From the NCBI GenBank assembly GCA_051530055.1, contig CM121342.1:9858001-9922000 (forward strand): a DNA stretch of 64,000 nucleotides. Direction: 5' to 3'. Of the stretch, positions 11,901 through 22,696 are shown piece by piece. The first letter of the stretch is position 1. Each line of letters opens with the position of its first letter. Position numbers and translations under genes: made by a program. The DNA is from Neoechinorhynchus agilis (taxonomy: Eukaryota; Acanthocephala). The notes beneath the pieces are model-generated. The model ran no database searches and had not been told where the DNA came from. It worked only from the letters and a program-made list of their open reading frames with translations.

Positions 11901-13790
11901 CCCAAAACTTTTTTATTTTACACCTCGACGAAGGTAACTAATTTAATGTAATATTTATTTAAAAAAGAAATCATTTCTAATAGGTGGAGCGGCAGCGAAA
12001 GCTGGTGCCCGAGTTGGCGATGACATTAAAGAAATTAACGGAATCTACGTGAAGACAATGTCTAAAGAGGAAGTAATGAAACTCATGGACAAATGCCGCG
12101 CTGCTAAGCAGATATCAATGGTTCTTTTAAGGAATAAGGAAATGACTGAAGAGAAGGTAATCGAGTGATTTTTAAGGAATTAATGGTAATCCTTTTAAAG
12201 GTGATCGACGAATATGTTAAAGACAACGAGAAGTGGGTTTCCTAGTTTTTAGACGTGATTTAATGCAGTTTTTTTAGGATAGATGAACAGCAGACAATCG
12301 ATACCTCGTCTTATAGTGGTAAGCATCGAATACCATCTCGACTTTGTTTTTATCTCAGAAAAAGTTTCACAGATACGAAAACATCTCGAAAGTGAATCTT
12401 CAATGCCAATATCTTCCATTGGTCCCAAATCCAAAATCGAAGATATTAAACAAAATTTTGAGACGAATTGTGTAGACAGCCTTCCGCTGCGACACACTTC
12501 ATCATCAGTCGTTTCCAATGATACTGAGAAAAATGACGAAGATAAGCATCCTTTACAGTGTGAAGGCACACGAGAAGCCACAAAACCATCTCAGCCATTA
12601 AAGTTGCAATCGAACTTGGATGAGATACCAGATTCAAAAATTCACAGAACGGCAGAGATGTCGAAACCTAGGTCTCGAAATGTTTCCATACAAAGACAAG
12701 AGGAATATTCGTCGCCATTAAGACAGTTGGGCGAATCTTTCGATCAATCAGAATTAAGAGAAATGCCCAGAAAAACCATTAGGAATGTAAGGAATACTCA
12801 AAGCATGGATATGAAAGCCTCTTCGAGTGATAATATTAGGTATCAGTTCTTTTAAAGATTGTACTTTTAAATTTGTAAAATTTTAGTAATCGTCGTCCAA
12901 AAGACTTTTCGCCCACTTCCTCAGCTTTTGTTTCACCCGGTATTTAAAACTTTGCGAAAACAACTCTCGCTGATTCACATTCTCAAAAATAGTAATGCAT
13001 CCCAAAATTGAAGAGTATGCTGAATTAAAGAAATCCAGAGTTACTTTTTTGAAAAACACCTTTGAGAATGTAAATCCGGCGCTTCAACCAGCATTAAATA
13101 TCTCATTTGATGCCAATAAAATGCATCGACAAAAAGAATATGCGCTTGAGAAAGGCTTAGACGACATGGGGAAGGAAATGAGAAGCAGTGCATTCCACCA
13201 ACCTTCTGAGACTCCATATTGGATGCCAACATCGTCAGTTGCATCAGTTCCGTCGCTTTATATAAGAGATGATGATACTACTAGAAAGCAGAACTTTAGA
13301 GCTGAAAGCTCTGACTATTACAGTATTGTGAAGCCTTCGTTTTCATATCGGGAAAGGCAAGCAAGTGGTGATCGACATCGGATACTAATGCGACCATCAA
13401 GTATTTCAAATGATACAAGCTATCGGATGGAATCATCAAATAGATTATTCGGGGAATTTTCAGCTAGCGACAGATCCATTTCGAACAAACGAGTAGTTGA
13501 TAAACGCGAGCTTTGTGCAAATTGCGGTCGACAACTAGGTTTGTAGCCTATTGGTCGCTTTAATGTTCGTAATTTCGCTAAACAAAAATTTAGGATTCGG
13601 TTCTGCAATGGTCATTCCTGATCTTCATTTATGCTTTCATATCACCTGTTTCCGATGTTGCCAGTGCAATGCCGAAATTAAGATTTATCACGATGAAATG
13701 GACGTCCTTGTTAAGGACCGTCGATTATCATGTAAAAATTGCTTCAACCAATGGAAACATTGTACGTGTTTTAATCGCCCGGTGAATTAA
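8912..13790 (+). CDS. LMO7/Smash-like PDZ-LIM scaffold protein
   Basis: Junction-associated actin scaffold by family. Exons that join in phase: 8912-9313, 10721-10750, 10794-11135, 11816-11933, 11984-12156, 12201-12232, 12278-12318, 12359-12839, 12887-12939, 12993-13538, 13594-13790, for about 804 aa. The N-terminus is low in complexity with a charged helix. MMDLERWKNKRKQK sits in exons 2-3. A PDZ domain occupies about residues 259-355 (SFGIEIG carboxylate loop, GARVGDDIKEING). A Ser-rich linker follows, then a C-terminal LIM domain: CANC, HITC, CCQC, CKNC. The PDZ then C-terminal LIM order is that of LMO7; no calponin-homology domain is seen in this copy. Intron 1 (9314-10720) is the only long early intron and carries a foldback insertion and a duplicated segment; intron 3 is 680 bp. 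The exact orthologue name is less sure than the domain content. Confidence 0.82.
9327..9563 (+). repeat. Foldback element 1, hammerhead-like core, 12-bp flanking direct repeats
   Basis: Long inverted repeat (arms about 9361-9455 and 9472-9562, roughly 90 nt) inside LMO7-like intron 1. It is flanked by TAAGTACATGAT at 9315-9326 and 9564-9575, like a target-site duplication. The right arm holds CTGATGA (9478-9484), then the hairpin GAACCTC-CGGT-GAGGTTC, then CAAAACGTC. Its 5' end (GTCGATATGCGAGGAACCGG) resembles that of the element at 26.8 kb. Confidence 0.7.
9757..10180 (+). repeat. Two diverged direct copies of a ~150-bp segment in intron 1
   Basis: Sequence from about 9757 to 9945 recurs from about 10012 to 10180 with scattered differences. 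Shared blocks include CAGTTTTGCCCCAAT-type and GGTCATTAATTTAATCA. This looks like a local duplication within the intron; I do not recognise a transposon family. Confidence 0.6.
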
Positions 13791-14583
13791 TTAAGCCCAA
13801 GTCACTAATGTTTTCTAGAATTAATCAACATTTGGCTAACTAATAGAAAGGTTATTAGATGAACATGGTGTAAATGCGAGATATGGCAATTATCAGCACT
13901 TCAACACAAACTGGTTAATCTTCTATCAAAATAAATTAAAAACTCCGCAATTGATGGCTTGTTTGTTTTTTACTTGAGAAATAGGGAGTATTACATTTGG
14001 CACATCGCGTCCAATTCTCTTTTTCTTCTCAGTAACACGAACAATGTAAACGACTAAGTAACTTTAATTTTAATCAACCTCAAAAGGAGATGATGTTTGT
14101 ATTCAAGAAATTGACGAAAAAAAACAAATCATTTTGTATTGCAATGGATGTTAGAGTCATTTATCATCAGTTTGGACCCCTATGCCGACTTTAAAATATT
14201 TGAAAGGAAGCTCAAACTATTGAAATGCCAACTTACTCTTAAAAATCTACAACATTGAAAGACCATAAAGATGGACAAACCTTTAGCACGATCGAAAGCG
14301 AATATCTTTCTCAAAACTACAAGTACAAGCAGTAGATTAACAATTCCAATGGACCCTCAAAAAATCGCAAGATACAATTTACATTCGGTTACAGAAACGG
14401 TAGTTTCTAATTTAATCATGTCGATGATTTATTACAAAAGTGAAAATCTCAACGGAAAGTAGCACACTATCTTTTTTTGCTGATCACAATGGTTTTATTT
14501 AAACGTATGCCGCTTTTGCCAAAACCTCATAAAAATATCGACAAGCTTGAGCCATTGATTTCTGATCTTTTGCATCAAGATGA
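13791..14583. other. Intergenic, one weak small ORF
   Basis: Spacer between convergent genes. An ATG-started 63-codon frame at 14271-14462 (plus strand) shows no recognisable domain and is not called as a gene. Confidence 0.4.
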
Positions 14584-15240
14584 TTAGCGATCATAATAAT
14601 AATTTGTGGATTCACGGACTTGAGATTTATTTAGGAAATTTTTCCTTCTATAGTCAGAATAAAAATTACCTTCCTTTAATCGGTGATTTGTTCCATTGAT
14701 TTCACAGATAGATTGAGTGATGGGTGAAAGAACATTGTTCACAATTTTCTCACATATAATCCTTAATCCGCCAAGCGCAAGATTCTCAAAAAGCACATTC
14801 GGACATCCATCTATCTTATTATCACCCATTAGTTCGATCAAACATTCCTTCACATTTGGAAAGCACGTCTTAGGCAATTTCCAAAATACCGCCGATACCT
14901 TTATTGTCGTTCGACTCAGTGTATTCAGTAGAATAGCAACTCGAATATTTTTTTTATCGTCTGGGTATTTGTACCTTAATGCGATTAGGCGAAATTCATG
15001 CTCCGCTGCTAAATTGTTCCAGTGTTGCGGCAGACTATATGGGTCATTTTCGGATTGTTGACCGATTGCCCTAAATCCAAGCCGAACTGCCAAAATATGT
15101 ACCAAGAAAGAGAGTGCTTCAAAATTTGATTTGAGTGGGTTGATTGGATTAAAGACATACTCTCTGAATCTAATCAATATTTCCATTGTATAAGGATCAA
15201 TAAGTCCTTCACAACTCATTTTACAAATGTTGATATCCAT
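14584..15240 (-). CDS. FP-domain protein of the FBXO7/PI31 family
   Basis: 218-aa frame. ALSFLVHILAVRLGF, LPQHWNN, RLIALRYKYP and a terminal VNNVLSPI match the FP (FBXO7/PI31) fold, which mediates homo- and heterodimerisation and binds proteasome-related partners. No F-box is visible downstream and no Pro-rich PI31 tail. The protein may therefore be a stand-alone FP domain or lack a terminal exon. TTTCAG lies directly before the ATG (15241-15246), so a 5' UTR intron, an upstream coding exon or trans-splicing is possible. A 51-nt GT...AG stretch near 14600-14651 has no stop and a length divisible by three, so the last few residues could be either an intron or coding. Function beyond the fold is inference. 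Confidence 0.65.
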   Translation of the reverse strand: MDINICKMSCEGLIDPYTMEILIRFREYVFNPINPLKSNFEALSFLVHILAVRLGFRAIGQQSENDPYSLPQHWNNLAAEHEFRLIALRYKYPDDKKNIRVAILLNTLSRTTIKVSAVFWKLPKTCFPNVKECLIELMGDNKIDGCPNVLFENLALGGLRIICEKIVNNVLSPITQSICEINGTNHRLKEGNFYSDYRRKNFLNKSQVRESTNYYYDR

Positions 15241-15559
15241 CTGAAATTAGAGTAAAACTAATTTCATTAAAATTTATCCTTCTCACGACTTTTCCTCTCT
15301 CGAGAAATTGCGGTTCCCTCGACAACCAATTTAACCTGTTTTGTGCAATAAACCCATCGTTTCTTCGGCTTTCCTCGTCGGCGATTTCCCGTTATTTCTA
15401 GTTTCTCCGTGCGGCGCAGTATGTAATCTGCTTCGCAATTCGAAACTTTAGTGCCAGCGCAACCTTCTTTGGACGATCAAATCTGAACAGCGGCAAGTGC
15501 CGAACCACGCGAAGAACTTGCGCGTTAGTCCTTTGGTTGATTCGGTTGTTGGTTGTCAT

Positions 15560-15662
15560 TTGGGTCAAAATTTGGCAAGAATTTTACAGCTGGATGCCCT
15601 TCCTGACGCAAGCCCTCCTCCTTGTTCAACCGGGCTTTGAACCGTCCTTCGCGTAATTTATT
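15560..15662 (+). repeat. Dispersed-repeat-like segment
   Basis: Contains TTTTACAGCTGGATGCCCTT followed by CCTGACGCAAGCCCTCC and CCGGGCTTTGAACCG. From memory, this wording (GGATGCCCTTCCTGACGC...) recurs in transposon-derived repeats of many animals. I cannot assign a family. The surrounding 15250-15770 is otherwise without a supportable gene and is more GC-rich than its neighbours. Confidence 0.35.
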
Positions 15663-15770
15663 TGATTAAAATTTATGAATAACTAAATAATAGAAATTAA
15701 GTACTCAATCAGTTTGAATAAAATTTAAGCAATAAACTACGCTTAGCTTTCAAAAACGTCTATTGTATCA

Positions 15771-16100
15771 ATGAGAATTTTATCTGACATGAAAAATCAA
15801 GAATCCTTTATCAAATGCATTAGGTATTGCATGGAAAAGCAGCCTTATAAAACAGATAGAATAGTTGCTGCAAAACTACAAATCGCTGGCCCAATGGAAA
15901 AGCTTTTGTGATTTGTTTTAACATCTATTTAAATTGTATGTAGTTATGGTTGCAATGAAAGAGCTTGTGAGCGAACGGCAATGGCTATGCCTTTAGTAAA
16001 AGAAGCGTCGGAATCGTTTGTCATAAACTTATACACGGGAATTGGTATTTCAGAACATTCTTCGAATTATGGACGCTGGGTGAATCTTATCCCCATTTAG
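15771..16100 (+). CDS. Small two-exon gene, unknown function
   Basis: Exon 1 is 15771-15907 and exon 2 is 15944-16100, with a 36-nt intron (GTGATTTG...GTATGTAG) joining in frame for 97 aa. The protein has SFIKCIRYCMEKQPYKTDRI, then a Cys-pair motif YGCNERACERTAMAMPL. I do not recognise the family. The frame is open across both exons and the spliced codons agree, but the intron is shorter than the local norm and upstream exons may exist. Confidence is therefore modest. Confidence 0.42.
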
Positions 16101-16447
16101 TCTACTGAAATATCACGGATATTATATTCAATCTGTTTCGCTTTTAATTTCACACTCTTTATAATACAGCCGTGACATGTAAGCATGACTAAGACTAAAT
16201 GTGCTCAACCCCAAACTATAAGCTTTCGAATACGCAATGGTGTTCGAAATCTCCGAGGTTTTGGACAACGAAATTCAGTTTTAAACAATGCGATCAATTA
16301 AAATTGTCAACTTAATTTCGCTTTAATCAAGTTCATGAAATAAAAACGGAATGTTTCCTTCGATACAATGTTAATGATTAATAAAAAGCAGGTCAAAAAA
16401 ATGTTGTCATTCCAACTTAATATTTCTATACAAATTTTAAGAAGCTC
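16101..16447. other. Spacer between convergent small genes
   Basis: No ORF of note and no repeat seen; it should contain the 3' ends of both neighbours. Confidence 0.35.
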
Positions 16448-16973
16448 TCATTCAAAACGTAAATCAGAACGTATACTTGAAAGGATATAGTCTTCGTTGT
16501 CGATCCTTAGCATTACATCTTCGATTTGCAAAGTCAGTTTATAACGGATAAACGTGATGTGTTTAGCTTTAGCAATGATCTGGCATGAACTTTTATAAAA
16601 ATCCATCTCATCTTCATTTATATCATCTTGAGAGTTCAATGAATCACTACCAGATACATCTGAAAATTCATCCATTTGACTGATATCTTCTACAATTTTC
16701 ACAGCTTTTTCTTATATAATGAAAATAAATCCAGGTTTAAGTTGTAATTTTCTTACCTTCCGTCGCATGGCTCTCAAGTTCTTTTTCTTGAATAAAACAT
16801 GATTATAATGCGAAAATGATATACAAATAAAACCTTTATAGACTTTTTCGCTAATTTCCGATAGTTTTTTCTTCCACCGCTATTTTAGACGATTAAACGA
16901 TAGATTTTGTAGAGAAATGACTGACCTGTCTAACATGCTGTCGCTTTTCGCTATTAAGGCCATAAGTTAACAT
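16448..16973 (-). CDS. Small four-exon coiled-coil gene, unknown function
   Basis: Exons 16973-16926, 16879-16834, 16786-16757 and 16704-16448 join in phase to 126 aa. The start is MLTYGLNSEKRQHVRQ, then a basic or acidic helix WKKKLSEISEKVYKEKEL, then an acidic stretch (DEFSDVSGSD, DDINEDE), then a C-terminal QIIAKAKHITFIRYKLTL-type region. Introns are 46, 47 and 52 nt with GT and AG ends. Three consecutive phase matches in a short region argue for a real gene. I do not recognise the family; the charged helical N-half suggests a coiled-coil subunit of a complex. Confidence 0.6.
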
Positions 16974-18683
16974 TGATTTTGTTACCGCATGAATTATGGT
17001 TTTAATTTGAATTGCCTGTCAAATCAATGAAGTCATAACCAACTTTTGCTTAATATTAATAATATTTTTCTACATGTCCTTCGTCGGCAAATATAAATTT
17101 AAAAAACAATTCCTGTATATACATTTTGTGCTTAACAGATATTTATTAGCTATTTCGAATAAATCAAAGATTATTTAAGAACTAAGGAATTATCTTCAAA
17201 CAAAAGCAATTCGATCGGTTACAGTTCAAGTGTAAAATTAAAGTAACTTATATAAACTCGATGAAGACGAAATATTTAGCTTAATTATTATAATAATACT
17301 TATTCTCCGGGAATTTATATTTCAAAACCTTTAATCCGATCTCATGTTGCACTTGTGCGTTCATTTAAATAAGCTTTAATGTCCACGTCAAATAAAAGTT
17401 TACAAATCTAAAATTTGATAAGTTTGATTTAAATGACATCAACCATGTACCATACGTTCAATAGAATTAAGTACTATATTTATTGCGTTTTTTAACGGTG
17501 ATGCCTATTAAAGACATTTTAAAAATTAATTTAACCCATATTACCGAATAAAAGATACTCGTTTAAAAACTGTATACAAGTGTGGCATTAAAAGTTAAGA
17601 ACTAAATTTCTAGCCTCTTTCATCGCGTTACTTAAGCGTCTTTGCAAGTGAAAATATTTTTATTTGCGAATGAGTTTTCTAGAGCTTCAAAATTAGAAAT
17701 TATGTTCATTATTCAGAAATAGAAATTCTTTAAAAATAGAAATTAAGTATTTAATTTTGAAATTCATTAACACCACTTTTACAGGCATTTACGAATATTC
17801 ATGAAACCGCTCTGGATCACTCAGGTGCCATCCTGGTGTAATAATTAAAAGGAATAATTTTTTTATTTCTCTGTGATATTTGGAATTTATTACCTGTAAG
17901 TGACTTTACTTCTTTTTCCAAAAATGCAAAAACTTATCTACCAATAAATTGTTTAAAATAATCTTCGGGCACAATAGACGACCTTCACTGTAATTTTCTT
18001 GAAATACATTTAAGCAGCAATAACGATATCATTTAATAATTAAACGATTCCGCAGAGTTGCATACAAAGTTCTTCCAAATAGCTTCAAATAAGCAGGTTT
18101 TTGATATCGGAAAGACGAAATTCCAGAATGTGCGCGGAAAATAATATGAGATGGAAATATGCTACAAATTAATTTAAACACCAAATGGGCACTCCGATTT
18201 CAAGGTATTTTGTGTTTCATCTCTTAATAATCTCAACATTTGGTCGGAAACAACCTACACTCAATAGCAAGGATCAACGGGGGGTCGAGGTCAACGGTTA
18301 TGTTTCATGCTAAATTTTTCACCTTTTTTTTCTAATTAGCAAACAATTCCCGTCGATGTTGTGCGCGGAATAATAACTGAAATCCGGTGATTGAGGATCG
18401 TAGTAGAAATTGTTTCTATTTGAACGATAAGATACAATAAAGTTTGGTTAAATTTAACTATAAAGATCGCGGATGAAGCGCTCTATGCGTTCATGTTAAC
18501 ATTTCGAATCACCTGAACGATGTGACTTTAGAGGCAAATGTTTAAAGGATCCTGCTTATACTCGAAGAATTCGTTGTCATGGATACACATCGTTTAGAAA
18601 AACAGCAATCTATAATTATTAAAAATGAAGGTAGCGTTTATTGAAGGACTTAAATTAGTATCCTGTTAGTTTTCAAGCAGTTT
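16974..18683. other. AT-rich intergenic region, no gene seen
   Basis: About 1.7 kb with only short open frames in all six frames and no recognised repeat. A candidate ATG at 18579 could begin the next gene, but its splice phase did not fit the following open frame. Confidence 0.4.
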
Positions 18684-19228
18684 CCGTTTTCGAGAACACT
18701 TTAATAATGTAGATTTTATCCTGCTGTGGGAAATCAAAGATGCAATCACCTTGACGGAGTACATGATGAACGCCCGTAAATTTTCCAATATATTTTGGAT
18801 AAAATGGATTCATATCTTTTGCTCCTATTTGATTGGAATGATGGCAAACGTGAGAGACTTGTGTGCGAAGCTACAAACTAACGGTTTTTTCATTTGTAGT
18901 GGAAGATAAGTTTGACCGTTTTGATTCCGAGTATAATTGGACTTCTGAAAGTTCCTGCAATATCAAACGGCGCTTCATTCATGTCCATTGCAATTTGCTG
19001 TAAGAATATTCAAATTTTGAATTCTTTTCATGGAAGGTAAGCGAAACTCTAAAACAATAACGTTTACTTTCTAATTTTTTAGTATATTTGAGAACATCGG
19101 AATATTGATCATGGCGGTCAATATGGGAGCATTTAATCAGATAAGCGAAAGTTTTAGTCCTTATTGGAAAGTACTGATCAGTCTGTTGACTAAAATTATG
19201 GCCGTTGTTATTTATTCAATTGTCGCCG
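18684..19228 (+). CDS. Exons of a multi-pass membrane protein, unknown family
   Basis: Three open segments join in phase: to 18849, 18900-19036 and 19083-19228. Predicted hydrophobic runs include WIKWIHIFCSYLIGMM, ISLTVLIPSIIGLL, IGILIMAVNMGAF and VLISLLTKIMAVVIYSIVAG, so at least four membrane spans are likely. The first exon reads FILLWEIKDAITLTEYMMNA. The 5' start and the 3' continuation are not resolved (reading past 19228 soon meets a stop). It may belong to the same gene as the exons at 20.0-20.9 kb. No family recognised. Confidence 0.42.
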
Positions 19229-20012
19229 GTAATTCGTTGTTCAAATAAAAAGGATTTATATAAATTCTAACCTTTTCAGATTTCAAAATTTAGTGTTTTT
19301 ACTTAAACTCTTAAATATTTGAGTGAATTTCGTCTGTGAATGAGTGTAGCGGATAAAATCGTTCTTACCTTTTAGTTTTTAAAACAACATTCTCCACAAC
19401 CTTTGAATACAAGATAAAAGTTTCGACTCCTCTGGATGAGTTTGCTTAGGCACGTTTTGGTTTCAATAAGACTTGTCGTAAAGGAATCCGCATAATAAAG
19501 AATTACAGCCATATCCACTGATAGTTCCAAAAAGCTGCAAATTAGTATAGAGTTTCGACTGAATAATCAAATGAATGTCACAGTAATTCATAGAATAGCT
19601 CTTCACATTCTTAAAGAAATTTCACAATTTATGCGTTTACAGAAATAAATTCCATTGTTTTTCATTGTCACCTACTTTAAAATAGTATCAATTTAGAATT
19701 TTCAAATGAACGTATTGGTAATAGATCATTGGTGAATGATGAACAAGATTCTGTAGACTACGATGATTCTCTAATTTGTTAGCAATCATTTTTCGACTTT
19801 CGTTAATAAATCGTTTTAGTTAAAATAATATCAACAATAAAAAGAATGACTATAAATGCTCTCGTGTTACGTACAATATCTCAACTATCATCATCTAATT
19901 TCGGTCTTTGTTTATTCCCGAAAAATGGATCAATCAGCATTCGTAGTGAATTTGTAAAGTATTTATCATTATTAGCTTTTGTTATAAAAAGCAACACATT
20001 TCTCTAATTTAG

Positions 20013-20927
20013 TTCCGTAATATTGTTGACGTTTGGACTAGCAATCAGAAGGCAGTTGAATTGTTTATCGACGTCACCAATGGACCCGATCATCCTATGG
20101 ATAGTTGTTATGCTGAAGTTTTTCGGTCGATGCACATTTGAAATTATAAGTAGGAATTTTAGATCACATAAATAGATTTTTCGGTACAAGTCAAAACTAC
20201 CTCTTCAAAACTAAATCTTTTTTTTGAATTGTGGTGAATATACCCGAAATATTTCGCGAAGACGGATAATACCAAATAACAAAATCTTTTTAGATGACCT
20301 TTATGAGGAGAAGCTTTCTCTTCCGAAATATTTCATAACAATAAAATACGTTTTCACCGGGGGGGGGGAATCACCACAATTCTAACCTAATCATCCAGAA
20401 TTAAAAATTTATTCAACTTTTCATGAGGGTGTAATTTCTAGTAAAATGTGAATACTTATTATTTAGGTTCATTTCTGGTTGCTGCCACTACTCCGGCGAT
20501 TTACATGAAACGAGGAACACAGAGAAACATGGCTTTGACTTCAGCACTCACAGTGCTCATCTCTAACGTATTTAGCCGTTTTCGAAACATCGAATGGATT
20601 GGATATTTTATGATTGCATTGTCATACAAACGACGACAATCACAAAAACCTTCTTTAAATCCACTAATAAACAAGGATCCCGTTCGTCGTATGATGCAAA
20701 TTGACACCATATTTAATTTTGGTTAGTTAAACAAATCAAATTCAGCAGTAGACTGCAACTTCGTTTTAAAAGGCATGATCCTCTATACGGTTCTTATCGG
20801 TTATCTAGTTTCTGACATTCGGAACAGTCCATCGAGGCAATTGGTAAGTGAAACACCAGCTTAATAGATATATCCGGACGCACACGGTAGAGATTTTCTT
20901 TAGGACCACAAATCGTCGTTCACGTAA
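20013..20927 (+). CDS. Exons of a multi-pass membrane protein, unknown family
   Basis: Exons 20467-20721, 20773-20843 and 20904-20927 join in phase and end at TAA. They encode GSFLVAATTPAIYMKRG, MALTSALTVLISNVF, WIGYFMIALSYKR and MILYTVLIGYLVSDIRNSP. An open segment from 20013 to about 20155 (VILLTFGLAIRR, IILWIVVMLKFFGRCTFEII) may be an upstream exon; its last helix resembles a transporter span. A foldback element lies between the two parts. I do not recognise the family, and a link with the exons at 18.7-19.2 kb is possible but unproven. Confidence 0.42.
20222..20386. repeat. Foldback sequence with GAAATATTTC motifs and a G10 run
   Basis: Arms GAATTGTGGTGA (20226) and TCACCACAATTC (about 20370) enclose a segment with CCGAAATATTTC twice, the imperfect hairpin GGAGAAG...CTCTTCC, and CAATAAAA. 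A run of ten G residues sits just inside the right arm, striking in this AT-rich DNA. The GAAATATTTC wording is shared with the element at 53.8 kb. No flanking direct repeat found. Confidence 0.5.
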
Positions 20928-20974
20928 TTCAAATCGTTTAAAAACATTCGCATTTCAATGTCTTAAATACAAAT

Positions 20975-22696
20975 TCACGCTTTTTGCTTCACTTTTAACA
21001 TTAATTGTCGATATTCATCACAAGAAGGCGTACTCATCTTCTCGACTCTGCTAACTGCTTGTGGTCCAGACCATTGAGCCATTGAACGTGCTAATCGTTT
21101 AGCATCCATTTCTCTAGCGCACTCATTCCTCAACTCGTAAATGTACTCCTGTTCAATTCGACGCTCAAGGTCCAAGAGTCCGGCGCCTTCCAAATCGAAA
21201 TCGGGCTTGACGTAGTAGTGCACTCCAAAGTTTAAATTAGTCCGTCGACGAACTGAATATCGTTGGGTTTCATGGAAACTGTAGAGAGGTTCGTGAAAAG
21301 TAAGGATTGGTAGCAGTATTGAAAGGGCTATGACAATTAGGGGAAGGTATTGAACAAATAGACTCGTCTGGTTGATTGGGTTGCGATTTGAATTGTTTTC
21401 CGCACGGGAATAAGTGCTTGCGCGATTGTAGCGCCGCTCACGATTCATTCTATAATTGAACATTTGAAAAAAAGAACTTTCGAGGGTTTTTTCACATCAA
21501 AACGAGCAATCAAAATATTTTTCAAATCCATACGTTCAAACAATGACTGATAAGGCCAGGTTTCCTCTTTTGAAACATTTCCTAATAAAGGAATTTTATT
21601 GCTAAGATATATTTTGAAAGAGGAAAACTAGCTTTATCACTCATTGTAAATTAATCGAATAGATCTCGCGAAATATATCTTAGCAATAAAATTCATTTTA
21701 AGCCAGTTGGGGGACCACAATTACAAAATTTACCATCCCGACGGATTTTCTTGATAAGTTTAAATAAAATATGTTTTAATTTGATTACCCGGAGGATTAT
21801 TCTCTTGAGAATTGTAAAAAATGATGGCCAAAGATGCGTGAACTTTTGTGTAATTCCAAAAAATTTCAAACAAAAACGAGTTTCCTTTTTTTCTAAGCTG
21901 CTTGGCGATAAAACGTGAGACTGCAAAAAACCCCGAGGAAAATGTAATAAATGTTCAATTTTATCGCTACGTCTCAATCTCGACATTCGATCGAGATCGG
22001 GTATTTCACCCGTGAAGAACATATGAAAAAAGTTTTGAGCCAAAAAATCATCATCTTCATCTTCAAACCACATATTGAACCCGTTCATCTGAGTTGAGCT
22101 CGGTTGACTTCTACGATTATCCGCGGTCCGCCAATCTCCGGTTCTATCATAATCCGCTCGTTTTTGCGGATCGGATAAAACCACATAAGCTTTTGAGACG
22201 GCCTTAAACGCTTCGTTGGCTCCGGGCGCTTTATTCTTGTCAGGATGTAAAAGAAGAGCAAGACGACGATAAGATTTCTTTAAATCCGACTCATTGGAGG
22301 TCTTTTCAACTGCCAACACTTCGTATAAAGTGCTGGCTTTACGAACGCGTTCGACGTGTTGTTCGTCGATTTTTGAGTAAGCCATAGATTTCTAGTGGCA
22401 TCGAAAGCAACAAACTTAGAAATCCATTGATTTTACGGCTCATCGGGCTTTGGTCGTTTTTGAGGAGATTTTGACCGTTGGTGACCGTTCGAAGTAGTTG
22501 CTTCGTTATCTTCTTTAACGTCCCCTTGGGCGTATTTATTTGATAAGCATTCATCGAGTAAATCTTGGGCGTCTTGTGTTCGATATAGACGCAGTGATTT
22601 ATTCAAATAGCGAATAGCTTCGGGAATTTTGGAATCGCGAATATACTCACGCGCAAAATTCACACAATCAATCGCGGCAATCTTATTTGCCTCCAT
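20975..22696 (-). CDS. DNAJB12: ER-membrane J-domain co-chaperone (DNAJB12/DNAJB14 type)
   Basis: Tail-region-anchored ER Hsp40 that recruits cytosolic Hsp70 for quality control. Exon 1 (22696 down to 22437) starts [12 protein letters not shown] and has the N-terminal helical region typical of DNAJB12 ([14 protein letters not shown]). Exon 2 (22391 down to about 22000) holds a complete J domain with [20 protein letters not shown] and [18 protein letters not shown], including the HPD triad. Exon 3 (21453 down to 20975) has the membrane span [20 protein letters not shown] and the DUF1977-like C-terminal domain ending [20 protein letters not shown]. Canonical GT and AG are present at both junctions, but each join misses the frame by one base. 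Intron 2 is about 550 bp and contains a foldback. The ATG at 22696 is chosen over an upstream non-ATG extension. Confidence 0.85.
21540..21692. repeat. Nested foldbacks in DNAJB12-like intron 2
   Basis: Two overlapping inverted repeats. TTTTATTGCTAAGATATATT (about 21597) is mirrored at about 21666-21689. CAATGACTGATAAGGCCAGG (about 21540) is mirrored with changes ending near 21651. No flanking direct repeats were found. It resembles a small MITE-like insertion but I cannot assign it. Confidence 0.55.

Noticed and set aside
20013-20155. Exon of a second SLC22 transporter
   Set aside because: One helix (VVMLKFFGRCTFEII) resembles an SLC22 span, but no other SLC22 motif lies nearby; kept only as unknown membrane exon.
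21693-22000. Extension of the J-protein ORF to 21693
   Set aside because: Read-through into the intron; conserved text ends before it and the C-terminal domain continues in a later exon.
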